From positions 372,001 to 436,000 of the forward strand of contig VJWM01000063.1 of assembly GCA_010909165.1 (NCBI GenBank): 64,000 bases of DNA, written 5' to 3'. A program made the position numbers and the translations under genes. The DNA is from Anthoceros angustus. Lineage: Eukaryota > Streptophyta > Anthocerotopsida > Anthocerotales > Anthocerotaceae. Positions 36,470 to 49,344 of the stretch are shown here, piece after piece. The notes under the pieces are model-generated. The model did not search any database, was not told the origin of the DNA, and saw nothing but the letters and a program-made list of their open reading frames with translations. How positions within the stretch are numbered: position 1 is the first letter of the stretch; every line of letters starts with the position of its first letter.

Positions 36470-38497
36470 CGTGGAAGACCACATGTACACTAACCCTCCT
36501 CGGACTATTGGTTTGAATGTTTTTTTTGTTTTCTTATGTTTTGTGTGATGGAGTTAGGAAATGTCCGAGGCAAGGCCTTTTATACTAAAATGGTCCTTGG
36601 CCCATGACAATATTACTTTTACAAATAATTAGTCCTTGGGCCTCGAACTCGTGGAATATCAAGCTAGAAGGTCCTTGGACCTTGGGATTTTAGGAATAAA
36701 AATTGTCTATATAAGGTGGGGATCCTTCATTCGAAGGGGCCCGTGGAAGAAGGCACTGCACCTCCGGAGAAGTTCAGAAGCTAGCGGAGGTATAAGCGGG
36801 AGAGAGGTGAGGCTAGGGCCTGTGGTCAAGGAGAGGCAAAACCAAGAAGGTAGAGCATACCAGCATATCAAACAACCACCGCAGGGCAGCCACCACGGTG
36901 GTGGAGCCACCACCGTCATGGCAGCCACCACGGTGGTGGAGCCGCCATCGTCGAAGAAGGACCCAAGGTGGGGAAGCCACCGTGAGCGTCAGGAGGGGAT
37001 GCAACTCCCTCGTGTTCCGTGAAGCCAGCCTGGATTGTCCAGGAGCGGCATACCTTCACGTTGTGCTCGAGGAAATGAGCAAGGCGGAGGCTAGAGCATG
37101 GACGGAGGAACGCAGCTTTGGCCCAGTGATGAGGAGCGAGGAACGTGCAGAGATGGACGCGCCTCCTAGGAGGAGTGAAGGGACCTCGGATAGCGGGAGT
37201 GAGGTGGAGATATTAAGGGAGGATCTTTGGATCGAGGCGTGGTAGGAGAGCGGGGAACACCATGGGCCGCAGTATAGGCGGCCACACGAGGCAAGCGCGC
37301 TGATTTTAGAGGGGAGGCATCATAGGTCGAGGCTTTCACTTGGATTAGAGGATAAGGTGCTAGGAAGCTGAATTTGTAGATACCGAATTGGTAGGCGCGC
37401 TTGTGGTAAGTTAGCCATCTTTAAACACCGGAGGTAGGTTAGCCATCTTTAGACACCTGGAAAGTGAGCTATGTACCGCTGGGGATGTATAAGAGACCCT
37501 TGAGTGTCTCTTAATGCATACTGTGTGAGCTCCGTGTGTCGAATTTGCGCGTGGTTGGTTGGAGACATCCGATCGATGGGCGATGTGTGTCATCCTCTCG
37601 TCACAAGAGGGCCGGGAGATCCTGGATGGTCGAGAGCCGAGTGACCAAGCCCGTCTGGGGTGACTAGTGGTGAAGGGTGCTCAATGCATGCCAGAGAGGA
37701 AATTCCAGGGGACCGGGTGAGATCGCGGGTGGACCACCTGGAGCCGACCAGCTTTTTTTCCTTTCCCAACCCAGCCTAACCAGATTGTGTCTAATCCCAA
37801 GGGAGGGGTCTGGTGGCCCAAGAGAGGTCTCTGTGGAGAGGGGTCTGTGTGGCCCAAGAGAGTGCAGCTCATGGAGGGGTCCGGTGGCCCAAGAGAGGTC
37901 TGTGGTGGCCAGAGAGAGATACTGTGGAACATCGCGGTGGTGTATGAGGTCCCGGAAGAAAGGGGTGAGTGAGTGTGAAGAGGAGTCTAGGAAGTGGTGA
38001 GCGAGTCCGAAAATGGAACGCGAGGAAGGTTGGGAATAAATTGTGGGGTCGAGGAAATTAGACGGAGTGAGGTGCCGCACGCATGCTGGTGTGCATCCAC
38101 CAGTGATTTCGGAATCTACATGAGTGTGACTTGGTGTACATGTGAACTGTGCATAGGACCATAACCCTTAACGGGCGTGGCAACCGGCACCAATAGTCGA
38201 CGCGACGCTGCGCCGGTGGGTCCCCACCATGAACCAGCCAGGTGGCTAAACCACCACTTGGCCGGTGGCGAATCCACCACAGGTGGCAACCCACCACGGC
38301 GGTGGTCGAACTACCATGGTCGTGGGCCCTGACACGGTAGTTGATTATGGCACGGTAGGAACATTGTAGGAGGACTAGAATCCATAGTTTTTGAACATCT
38401 TGACAAAACCATTCCCTTGGGATCGAATCCTAGGACTATAACGACATAGAGGGTAAATGTGGCCTCTTTGCGTCTTGGATGCAAAACCCATTCCACA
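36470..38497 (+). repeat. LTR1 of the TR-GAG chain
   Basis: 2028 bp. TATATAAGG at 36708 is a likely promoter TATA box. It contains palindromic blocks of CCACCACGGTGGTGG type at 36893-36955 and around 38200-38320. The first base is changed (CGTGG for TGTGG). Confidence 0.85.
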
Positions 38498-39449
38498 TTT
38501 TGGGCCGTTGCGGGGAAGATAAGCGCTGTCAGATTATAGGAAAGACTAACCATAGCTTAGGTGTCTAGTCTTTGAGTGTATTTAGTTTGGTAGATGGATG
38601 CCCGAGGTTGAGGCCGGAGGATTGAGTCAAGTCGAAGAGAAGCCTCAAGCGGCAGCAGTAGCGATGGAAAGGTTGAAAAGGCTGGGTGGATCTGGAGTTG
38701 AGGAGACCCACTGAGGACGACTTGCTTTGGAAGGGAAGGGGAGTAAGGAATCGAGCCGGAGGTCCGATCTTGTTGGGCTCAAGATCTAATCTACGGTCTT
38801 TGACGAGGTACTACCACGGCCGAGGAACCTTGGTCCAAACATTTGACCTCTCTTCCGGTGTAACACCATAATATTCTATACCGGAATAAACAGAAGCTAC
38901 TTTCCAATGAATATCTCGGTAACCAATGGAACATGGGCAAGAAACGCCTGCTCGCGCCTACAAAAATGTTTTAAAAGTACTGTGTGTAGGAAGCCGAACA
39001 TGCCATGAGTTGGGCTGAAAAGGGATATACTCGGTAGGCACACATTTACCTTGAAATGATGCCCATACATGACACTCTTGGTGGCGAAGAGGCCACGGAT
39101 AGGCCTTTGCTATTCATTCAAGACATAAAGGGTATATGGTTTTGGAAAACGGTTTTGAGGGGTGTAATAAGTATTGGAGATGACAATGGAAATTCAACAT
39201 GCGTGTGAGAGTCCTGTTTCCATCTTCTCGAAATCATGGAATGCAATTGCTTGCATGCGTGTGGTGTGTGTTTTGTACTTGTCGAGTCCCACCTTCTTCA
39301 TGGATTAGTGCTATCAAAGGAAAAGATAAGGGAATTTTAAACCAAACCAATCATCTATCACTTTTATCTCTCTCATTTCAATCCACATTATCTATTCCGT
39401 ACACAATAGGAAAAGCTTACCTTTAAAGCCTACACAATAGGGAAACATT

Positions 39450-39608
39450 TAAAGGCGCTGCATCCGCGCCTTAAAAGAAGACTTGAACCCAAGGAAAGTT
39501 TATTTTTAAAGGGCGGCATGCATGCGCCTTAAAAGAAGACTTGAACCCAAGAAAGTTTACCTTTAAAGGGCGCCGGCATGGCCTTAAAAGAAGACTTGAA
39601 CCCAAGAC
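39450..39608. repeat. Tandem repeat of 54-58 bp, three copies
   Basis: CCTTAAAAGAAGACTTGAAC and onward recurs at 39469, 39527 and 39581. Spacers are GC-rich and variable (GCGCTGCATCCGCG, GGCGGCATGCATGCG, GGCGCCGGCATGG). Confidence 0.8.
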
Positions 39609-41739
39609 CTCTTGTTCATAACTTTCGGTGTTACCACTTCATTAACTTTCTTGCACACAACCAATTGGAAGCACAAACTATATGTTGAAGTGAGGGATGC
39701 TCATGCCCTCATTCTTCTTCTTCTTCTTCATGCCCTTATGCTCCCCATGCTCCTTGTTTTAATAGCCAGTCCGAGAAGCCATCACAGTTCGTGGTTTCTT
39801 AGCCACTAGCCTAGGTGTCTAATGATGTTGAGCACCCAGAAGCCATTACCATAGTTCTAGTTTCCAGAAGGAGGTGTTTGTCCGACGTCCAGATTCATTG
39901 CCAAAGGCCATGAATCTTGGATGCCGCATGCCGGCGCCCAAGGCACGAACGCTTGGGCATGACTTGGGCGATGCCACGCCTAGGTGTGTGTCACTTACGG
40001 CGTGTTTAGGGTCTTGAATAACACGATTTCAATGCCCATCGAAACCCTGCTTCAGATATTCACGTCAAAAGTCGCTTGATGTATATTCACCGCTTAAAAT
40101 ATTATGTCTTCCTTCCTCCTTCCCACGCCCGATTTTCCATATTCCGCTTGGGGCGCCGATGCCGCCCGCTTGTGTTAATGCAGGGTAGCGAGGAGGGGCC
40201 GCATGCCGCGCCACCTCGGATCGAACCCCGAGGCCCTATTGCGGGAGGGCATGCTGAAGTCCCTCTCCCATTAATATCGACAAACAACCTGCTTTTGTGC
40301 AGCAACAAAAAGACATGTCCTCACTCACCTCAAAACTTTCAGTTTATTTATGAGGTCAACACATGGAAGGGCTTGAAGGATGAGCAACGGAGCTCGCAGA
40401 TAGGGACATAGAAGAGGGATGCACCACCGTCCTACGGAGAAAAAGTGCAGACGATTCATGCTCGAGATGTCCAGGATATGCGAGGTTTTGTGAGGAAGAG
40501 GAGGTACTTTTGCTTGTGATGGATGTCCACGTGATTCGATAAGGGCCCTAAGGATGGAAGGTTTGATGCTTGGCAAGTGGGTAATGTTTTGCATTCCTTC
40601 CAATACTTAATCGAATGCGAGGATTTCGGGATGATCATAATGCATGGTGTGGAAGATTCACATATTGTGTGAGCCTATGCGGAAGTGGAGGCGTGGACTT
40701 GTTTCATTTGTGTGGGACAAGACAACAACAACGATAAGGGTGGGTCGATACGGTGGAGTATGTCATTGTTTGGGGTCTCAAGAAAAGCTCGAGTTGCGCT
40801 GGCTGTCATGTTACCTAATGCTTTGCTGGCACTTTCAATGATGGTCCGATGATTGCCCACCATCTAGAAAAAGTCATACCATTCACTTGACAAACTTGTT
40901 GTCCGCCTACCCTATGGCCTTTAGGTTTGATGATGAAGCTTATCAAGACATTCTCCAAGGAAGGGAATGGATATTGGATGCGTGTAATTCATTCCACAAA
41001 GATGTACATGGATATGAAGTACGCCGATGCGAGGGAGGAGCGACACCGAGCCGCATCGCCGAGGTCCATCTCACCTGGGCCAAGGAGGTTTGCGTGAGAA
41101 GGATATTGGGAAGCTCAAATTGTGCCCAAGGGTCAAGAGAATGAAAGAAAGGATCGAGACCCTCTCGATGAGGGGCAATGCATACACGACGCTATATGGT
41201 ACTCAACCTCAAGTTGACGGAAGGAAGATGATGACGCCAGCGATGATGGATGTTGACACTTTGAGAGGCGCATAAAGAACGCTTAGAAACGTGACCTTAG
41301 TTCCCGATAGTGTAGCCGGTTTGTGCGCTTGAATCTTCGGACCCCGAACTTCCTTAGGTGGCCAAAACATTTTCGTGTTATCGCAATCGGCGTCGAGGGG
41401 GCGTGCCTTTTGAGTTGTCATCCGGATCTTCCAAGATTAAGTTGTTGTGTCCGCCATGAGGCCTATTTTGAATATATCTCGAACGGACGATTTCTACTTA
41501 TAATCGAAAGCATTGTGAGAAAGATCCCACCTTAGCACCCTCATTTCAAACAACTTGGAGACAAAATTGAAATCCCAATGAATGATTGCTTACACAGCGC
41601 AGTGCTTTCAAGAGCGGTTTGTCGTGAATTAGTAATGAAAAGTACCAAGCGGCGCAATTTTTTTTCATAACCGCTTACATTATTCACCGGTATGAATATT
41701 ATGGTGTGTGCATCACTTCAATCAATCAAGATGGGACCG

Positions 41740-42780
41740 CTTCAATCAACCACTGCCATCAACCGCCCACGACAACCATGTCCACCACTGCCGGTGGTGG
41801 TCACCACCAAGCAACCTTACCTGCTAGGAGAGGAGAAGGGTATGAGGATCCGATGAATTTGTTGAGCGCTTTGAGCAGCTTGACATTTGCAAACCAGAAG
41901 TGATGCACATGATTCAAATTGCTCTATGGAGTTCTTCGGGCGGTCCAAAGTGGCATGCGAGTACCCTGTCGCCCACACCCCCAACCACCTTTGAAGAATT
42001 GAAGAATGCCTTCTCGTGAGAGGTTTAGGGGATTGACATGGAGGCTACGTGTTGTCCAAGCTTGAGAGGTTACAAGAGAGAGGAAGGAAACCTTGCAAGC
42101 GTATGTTGAGAGGTTTCACACGTGATCATAGTGGTCCTCATTCGGGCAGTGCGGTGGTTCGCTAAAGGCCTGGGTTCTAAGATGGGGAGACACGTGGTGG
42201 CAAGCGGAGAAGAATTTGGGCAAGGCTATCAAGGCGGCTAAATTACGAGGAATCTAACTCGCAGGAGATGAAGAAGGCTAAGAAGACAGAAGAAGTCCAA
42301 AACGGGAAAAAGAAAGGGATTCCTCATCGCCTGAGAAGTTCCTCAGAGAGGAAAGCTCCTCAGAAGATTCCCCAGAGGATTCCATGGAGGAAGAAACGAG
42401 TGACAGCTCGGAGGAAGATTCGTCAGATGAGGAGCACGCCAGGAGGAAAAAGAAGAAATCAAGGGGTGAAGTGGAAGGGAAGAAGAGCCGCGTGCGGGGG
42501 AACAAAGAGCTGGCGAGGGCGAAACAAGAGGCGTTGTATGCAAAAAAAGATGCGGAGCAAGCAAGGAGGGAGGCGAGGCGGCAACCAAGAAAGTGGAACA
42601 ACACAGAAGTGGAGGCGAGAGGGCAAACCCAATTCAAGAGGGGAAGACGAGATGGCCTCGAATGAGAAGGGAGAAAGAGCTTCAGACGATCCGAAATTTG
42701 TGAGTATCGGCACCGCCAAATTCCTCAAAACCTCTCTAAGGTACAAAGAACCTGTCCATTACTCGCGACCGTCGTAGACA
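41740..42780 (+). pseudogene. Gag remnant of internal region 1
   Basis: Split frames read GEGYEDPMNLLSALSSL, then KMGRHVVASGEE..., then a Lys/Glu/Arg-rich tail (42268-42777). WFAKGLGSKMGRHV fits the end of a Ty3-type retrotrans_gag capsid domain; the charged tail follows. Multiple frameshifts. The parallel copy is at 45400-46400. Confidence 0.6.
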
Positions 42781-42984
42781 CAAGACCAAGTTATATCGAA
42801 TGGGACCGGACGGTAACAACGGTTATGGCGGCGAAAGGATGGGATTCCGTCGTGGTCCCGGAGGTTTTCCACAATGGTTCCATCCAAGCAGATTTGAATG
42901 TCGCCTTTGCCAACCGAGTTGGTTGGCGAGTTGAAAAGTATTATCAATAAGTTGGCGAGGACGCCAACAAATGAGAAGGGAGTA

Positions 42985-45026
42985 TGTGGAAGACCACATG
43001 TACACTAACCCTCCCCGACTATTGGTTTGAATGTTTTTTGTTTTCTTATGTTTTGTGTGATGGAGTGCTTAGGAAATGTCCGAGGCAAGGCCTTTATACT
43101 AAAATGGTCCTTGGCCCATGACAATATTACTTTTACAAATAATTAGTCCTTGGGCCTCGAACTGAATATCGGCTAGAAGGTCCTTGGACCTTGGGATTTT
43201 AGGAATAAAAATTGTCTATATAAGGTGGGGATCCTTCATTCGAGGGCCCTGTGAACAAGTGGAGACGGCACCTCTGAGAAGTTCAGAAGCTAGCGAGAGG
43301 TATAAGCGGAGAGAGGTGAGGCTAGGGCCGTGGTCAAGAGAGAGGCAAAGAAGGGTAGAGCAACGCACCACCATGCAAACGCACCGTTGGAAGCGGCCAC
43401 GGTGGTGGAGCCACCACCGTCGCCACCACGGTGGTGGAGCCGCCATCGTCGCGGAAGAAGGACCCAAGGTGGGGAAGCCACCGCGGGAGAGGAGGGATGC
43501 AACTCCCTCGAGTTCCGAGCAGCCAGCCCAGGATTGTCCACGGAGCCGGGCATACCCTTCAGTTGTGCTCGAGGAAATGAGCAAGGCGGAGGCTAGAGCA
43601 TGGACGAGGCATGCTTTGGGCATCGGCGATGAGGAGCGAGAAGGGGCGAGGCAGACGGCGCCTCCTAGGAGGAGTGAAGGGACCTCGGATAGCGGGAGTG
43701 AGGTGGAGATATTAAGGGAGGATCTTCGGATCGAGGCGTGGTAGGAGAGCGAGGGAACACCCATGGGCCGCAGGGGCTAGCCAGGCGGAGGCAAGCGCTG
43801 ATTTTAGAGGAGCGGCATCATAGGTCGAGGCTTTCACTTGGATTAGAGGATAAGGTGCTAGGAAGCTTGTGAATTTGTAGATACCGAATTGGTAGGCGCT
43901 TGTGGTAAGTTAGCCATCTTTAACACCGGAGGTAGGTTAGCCATCTTTAGACCGGAAGTGAGCTATGGGCCCTGCGGATGTATAAGAGACCCTTGAGTGT
44001 CTCTCTTAGACAATTTCGGTGTGAGCTCCGTGTCGAATTTGTGCGCGTGGTTGGTTGGAGACATCCGATCGATGATGGGCGATTCGGTGTGCCTCTCGTC
44101 ACAAGAGGGCCGGGAGATCCTGGATGGTCGAGGAGTGACCAAGCTCCGCGTCTGGGGTGACTAGTGGTGAAGGGTGCTCAATGCATGCCGGAGAGGGAAA
44201 TTCCAGGGACCGTGAGATCGCGGTGTGCGAATCGCCTGCCACCTTTTTCCTTTCCCAACCCAGCCTAACCAGATTGTGTCTAATCCCAAGGAGGGGTCTG
44301 TGGCCCAAGAGGTCTGTGTGGCAAGGAGGGGTCTGTGTGGCCCAAGGAGGGGTCTGTGTGGCTGGAGGTCTGTGTGAGGGGTCTGTGGCTGAGAGAGGAG
44401 GATCTGTGGGAACATCTTGTGCGCGGTGGTGTATGAGGTCCTGAAGAAAGGGGTGAGTGAGTCGTTGTGTGAAGAGGAGTCTAGGAAGTGGTGAGCGCGA
44501 GTGGAAAACGCGGAACGCTGAGGAAGGTTGGGAATAAATTATGGGGTCGAGGAAATGCGACGGAGTGAGGTGCGCGACGTGCGTGGCCATGGTGTACATC
44601 CACCGGTGAGCTCGTGTGAATCCACATGAGTGTGACTTGGTGTACATGTGAATCATGTGCATAGGACCATAGCCCTTAACGGGGCGGTGGGGAACCGCGC
44701 CAAATAGTCGATCGCGGCGCGCGTGCGCGGCGGGTGGGTCCCACCACGGTGGCTGAACCGGCCACCGCGGTGGCAAACCCACCACGGCGGTGGCGGAATC
44801 CACCACGGCGGTGGAATACCACTGCAGCGGTGGTCGAACTTACCATGGTCGTGGGCTGACACGGTAGTTGATTATGGCTGGTAGGAACGATTGTAGGAGG
44901 ACTAGAATCCATAGTTTTTGAACATCTTGACACAAAACCATTCCCTTGGGATCGAATCCTAGGACTATAACGACATAGAGGGTAAATGTGGCCTCTTTGC
45001 GTCTTGGATGCAAAACCCATTCCACA
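42985..45026 (+). repeat. LTR2 of the TR-GAG chain
   Basis: 2042 bp, TGTGGAAGACC ... CCATTCCACA. It serves as the 3' end of internal 1 and the 5' end of internal 2. A purine-rich stretch (AATGAGAAGGGAG) just before it is a plausible polypurine tract. Confidence 0.9.
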
Positions 45027-45045
45027 TTTTGGCGCCGTTGGGAAT
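45027..45045 (+). other. Ty3-type primer binding site
   Basis: TTTTGGCGCCGTTGGGAA directly follows LTR2. It matches the TGGCGCCGTTGCCGGGGA sequence found after the 5' LTR in many plant Ty3/gypsy elements of the Tat/Athila group, with a small internal deletion. Confidence 0.8.
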
Positions 45046-46646
45046 GAAACTGTCGATTATAGGAAAGACTAACCATAGCTTAGGTGTCTAGTCTTTGAGT
45101 GTATTTAGTTTGGTAGATGGATGCCACGAGTTGAGTCGATTCGAGGAGTCAAGTCGGGAAGAGAAGCCTCAAGCGAAGCCGGTGGAAAGGTTGAAAAGGG
45201 TTGCGGATCGGGAGTTGAGGAGGACCCAATTGGAGGACGACTTGCTGGAAGGAAGGGAGTAAGGAATCGGGGGATTCGGGGTCCGATCTTGTTGGAGCAA
45301 GATCCCCAATCTCGGTCTTGGACGAGGTACCACGGCCAAGGAACCTTGGTCCAAACTTGTCTTGACCTCTCTTCCAGTGTGTGCATGCGGTCAATCAACC
45401 GCATGGACCGTTCTTGAATCAACCACTTCCAAGAATTACGATAGTCATGTCCACCGTGCGGTGGTGGTCACCACCAAGCAACCTTACCTTGTATGGAGAG
45501 GAAAGGGGTATGAGGATCCCATGAATTTGTTGAGCGTTTTGAGCGGTGACATTTGCAAACCAGAATCGGGTGATGCATTCAATGTTCTATGGAGTTCTTC
45601 GGGTCCAAAAGTGGTACGCAGTACCTCAAGTCACCACACCCCAACCACCTTTGAAGAATTGAAGAATGCCTTCTGAGAGGTTTAGGGGATTGACATGGAG
45701 GGCTACGTGTTGTCCAAGCTTGAGAGGTTACAAGAGAGAGGAAGGAAACCTTGCAAGCGTATGTTGAGAGGTTTCACGACCACGTGATCGTAGTGGTCCT
45801 CATTCAGCAACACGGTGGTTCGCTAAAGGCCCGGGTTCTAAGATGGGGAGACACGTAAGGTGGCAAGCGGAGAAGAATTTGGGCAAGGCTATCAAGGCGG
45901 CGCTAAATTACGAGGAATCTAACTCGCAGGAGATGAAGAAGGCTAAGAAGGACAGAAGAAGTCCAAAACGGGAAAAGAAAGGGATTCCTCATCGCCTGGA
46001 GAAAGTTCCTCAGAGAGGAAAGCTCCTCAAGATTCCCCGGAGGATTCCATGGAGGAAGAAACGAGTGACACTTGGAGGAAGATTCACGATGGGGAGCGCC
46101 GGGAGGAAAAGAAGAAATCAAGGGGTGAAGTGGAAGGAAGAAGAGCTGCGTCTGGGAACAAAGAGTCATGAGGCGAAACAAGAGGCGTTGTATGCAAAAA
46201 GATGCGGAGCAAGCAAGGAGGGAGGCGAGGCAACCAAGAAAGTGGAACAACACAGTGGAGGCGAGAGGGCCAGACCCAATTCAAGAGGGGAAGGGGAGGC
46301 AGATGGCCTCGAATGAGAAGGGAGAAAGAGCTTCAAAAACGACGATCCGGAAATTTGTGAGTATCGGCCGCCAAATTCCTCAAAACCTCTCTAAGGTAGA
46401 AGCGTGATGTCCATTACTCGCGACCGTCGTAAGACACAAGACCAAGTTATATCGAATGGGACCGGTAACAACGGTTATGGGCGGAGAGGTGTGGATGGGT
46501 CCGTTCATGGTCCTGGAGGTTTTCCACAATGGTTCCATCCAGCTGCAGTACTTGAATGGGTCGCCTTTGTCAGCCAGAGTTGGTTGACGAGTTGAAAAGT
46601 ATTATCAATAAGTTGGTGAGGACGCCAACAAATGAGAAGGGGAGTA
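45027..46646 (+). mobile_element. Internal region 2 of the TR-GAG chain
   Basis: A compact 1.62 kb internal region with only gag remnants: RGKGYEDPMNLLSVLSGDIC (45480), ETLQAYVERFHDHVIVVVLI (45745, another frame), WQAEKNLGKAIKAALNYEES (45860), and a Lys/Arg/Glu tail to 46400. Frame breaks are frequent. Lack of pol means it needed enzymes from another element to move. Confidence 0.75.
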
Positions 46647-48703
46647 TGTGGAAGACCACATGTACACTAACCCTCCCCAAGACTGTTGGTTTGAATGTTT
46701 TCTTTGTTTTTCTTACGTTTTGTGTGATGAAGTGCTTAGGAAATGTCCGAGGCAAGGCCTTTTATACTAAAAGTGGTCCTTGGCCCATGACAATATTACT
46801 TTTACAAATAATTAGTCCTTGGGCCTCGAACTGTGAATATCAGGGCTAGAAGGTCCTTGGACCTTGGGATTTTAGGAATAAAATTGTCTATATAAGGTGG
46901 GGATCCTTCATTCAAAGAACAGGGGCCGGAAGAAGTGGACGCCTGCACCTCCGGAGAAGTTCGAAGCTAGCGGAGAGGTATAAGCGGAGAGGTGAGGCTA
47001 GGGCCGGGTCAAGAGGCGGGCAAACGAAGAAGGTAGAGCAACACCGCAGTCAAACAGCCCACCGCTAAGCCACCACCACGGTGGTGGAGCCACCACCGTC
47101 GCAGCAGCCACCAGTGGTGGAGCCGCCATCGTCGCGGAAGAAGGACCCAAGGTGGGGAAGCCACCGTCGAGGAGGGGGAGGATGCAACCCCTCGATTCCG
47201 AGGAAGCAACCAGATTGTCCACGGGAGGCATACCCTTCACAGGTTGTGCTCGAGGAAATGAGCAAGGCGGAGGCTAGAGCATGGATGGAGGAACGCCGCT
47301 TTGGGCTCCAATGAGGAGCGAGGAAGCGTCGGGGCGTGAGCAGACGGCGCCTCCTAGGAGGAGTGAAGGGACCTCGGATAGCGGGAGTGAGGTGGAGATA
47401 TTAAGGGAGGATCTTCGGATCGAGGCGTGGTAGGAGGCGAGGGAACACCCATGGGCCGCGCTAGGCGGCCACAGGCGGAGGCAAGCTGATTTTAGAGGAG
47501 GCGGCATCATAGGTCGAGGCTTTCACTTGGATTAGAGGATAAGGTGCTAGGAAGCTTGTGAATTTGTAGATACCGAATTGGTAGGCGTGGTAGGTTAGCC
47601 ATCTTTAAACACAGGTAGGTTAGCCATCTTTAGACACCGGAAAGTGAGCTATGGGCGCGGCGGATGTATAAGAGACCCTTGAGTGTCTCTCTTGAGACAA
47701 TTTCGTGTGAGCTCCGTGTGTCGAATTTGTGCGCGTGGTTGGTTGGAGACATCCAATCGATGATGGCTGATTCGGTGTCGCCTCGTCACAAGAGGGCCGG
47801 GAGATCCTGGATGGTCGAGAGTGAGTGACCAAGCTCCGTCGGGGTGACTAGTGGTGAAGGGTGCTCAATGCATGCCAGAGAGGGAAATTCCCGGGACCGG
47901 GTGAGATCGCGGGTGTCGAATCGCTGTGGAGCCGACCAGTTTTTCCTTTCCCAACCCCTCTAACAGATTGTGTCTAATCCCAAGGAGTCATGTGGCCCAA
48001 GGAGGTCTGTGTGGCCCGAGGAGGGGTCTGTGGCCCAAGAGAGTGCATGGCTGGGTCTGTGGCCCAAGAGAGGTCATGGCTGAGAGAGGAGGATCTGTGG
48101 GAACATCTTGTGCGGTGGTGTATGAGGTCCGGAAGAAAGGGGTGAGTGAGTCGTTGTGTGAAGAGGAGTCTAGGAAGTGGTGGCGCGAGTCCGGAAAATG
48201 CGGACCGAGGAAGGTTGGGAATAAATTGTGGGGTCGGAGGAAATTACGACGGAGTGAGGTGCGCGCGTGCGTGGCCATGGTGTACATCCACCGTGAGCTC
48301 GGTGTGAATCCACATGAGTGTGACTTGGTGTACATGTGAATCATGTGCATAGGACCATAGCCCTTAGAGCGTGGCGGGAACCGGGCGCCAAATAGTCGAT
48401 CGCGACGGCGTGCGCCGGGTGGGTCCCACCACGGTGGCTGAACCGGCCACCGCGGTGGCCAAACCCCTGCAGTGGCGAATCCACCGGTGGCGAACCCTGC
48501 AGCGGTGGTCGAACTTACCATGGTGGTGGGCTCGGACACAGTAGTTGATTATGGGGTAGGCCGGATTGTAGGAGGACTAGAATCCATAGTTTTGGAACAT
48601 CTTGACACAAAACCATTCCCTTGGGATCGAATCCTAGGACTATAACGACATAGAGGGTAAATGTGGCCTCTTTGCGTCTTCGGATGCAAAAACCCATTCC
48701 ACA
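46647..48703 (+). repeat. LTR3 of the TR-GAG chain
   Basis: 2057 bp, TGTGGAAGACC ... CCATTCCACA, followed by ATCCC and unrelated sequence, so it is the 3' end of the chain. TATATAAGG occurs at the position equivalent to LTR1. Confidence 0.9.
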
Positions 48704-48780
48704 ATCCCCATGTGCTGTAATATTGTGGCTCATTTATATCAACTTTAGTATGCTGCATATATAGCCATACTACGAATCAG

Positions 48781-49125
48781 GCAAGTGACCCACTGCCGAA
48801 GGCCGAGGAACATACAATGATGAGGTCCTTGGAACCCTATCGTCGACCTAAAACTCTAACTCCTAAACCCAAAGACCAAGGAACTATCTTAATGTTGGGT
48901 AGGCAGCGTTCCGCAGGATAAGATAGATCCAAAGTGCCGAAGGCCAAGGAAATGCAAAAGGTTACCCACTTCCGAAGGCCGAGGAACATACAATGAGGAG
49001 GTCCTTGGAACCCTATCATCGGCCTAAAACCCTAATTCCTGAAACCAAAGACCAAGGAACTATGGGCTCTCCAGGTAAGATTTATCCAAAGTTCAAGGCC
49101 AAGGAAATGCAAAAGGTCGGTGCTA
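48781..49125. repeat. Tandem repeat of about 180 bp, two copies
   Basis: GACCCACTGCCGAAGGCCGA (48787) and TACCCACTTCCGAAGGCCGA (48962) start two copies that share AACATACAATGA, GGTCCTTGGAACCCTATC, AAAGACCAAGGAACTAT and GCCAAGGAAATGCAAAAGG. It lies immediately right of the LTR chain. Confidence 0.8.
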
Positions 49126-49344
49126 AGGACCTCAAAAAGGTGATCCCAAATAGACTGAACATCAAGGCCAAGGCCTTCATCGGAAATAAAAGACCTAATC
49201 TCGAGGTAAATTAGTCGCACCAGTCAGCGCCGCTGTCCCGAGATTCCATGGGACCGACTCTTCCTCGGACTCCCATTCTTCAAGCCGGCGAGCACACTCA
49301 TATCCTCGCCCCCGACAGATCGTGAATCAGCAAGTCCCAATTGC

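Larger units (their letters stand above)
38498..42984 (+). mobile_element. Internal region 1 of the TR-GAG chain, with a 2.9 kb insertion
   Basis: 38498-38870 matches 45027-45380 and 41740-42984 matches 45400-46646, so about 2.9 kb (38871-41740) is extra relative to internal 2. The primer site is damaged (TTGGGCCGTTGCGGGGAA). The extra part contains short tandem repeats and an unrecognised plus-strand ORF (40887-41144, with LQGREWILDACNSFHKDVHG). It could be a nested element or sequence lost from internal 2. Confidence 0.7.
36470..48703 (+). mobile_element. TR-GAG type LTR retrotransposon chain: three LTRs, two internal regions
   Basis: Order LTR1 (36470-38497), internal 1 (38498-42984), LTR2 (42985-45026), internal 2 (45027-46646), LTR3 (46647-48703). 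The LTRs start TGTGGAA and end TTCCACA. Each internal region starts after a Ty3-type primer site and encodes only a decayed gag; no protease, RT or integrase is present, as in plant TR-GAG elements. ATCCT precedes LTR1 and ATCCC follows LTR3, a possible imperfect target duplication around the whole chain. Sharing of the middle LTR points to unequal recombination between copies. Confidence 0.8.
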
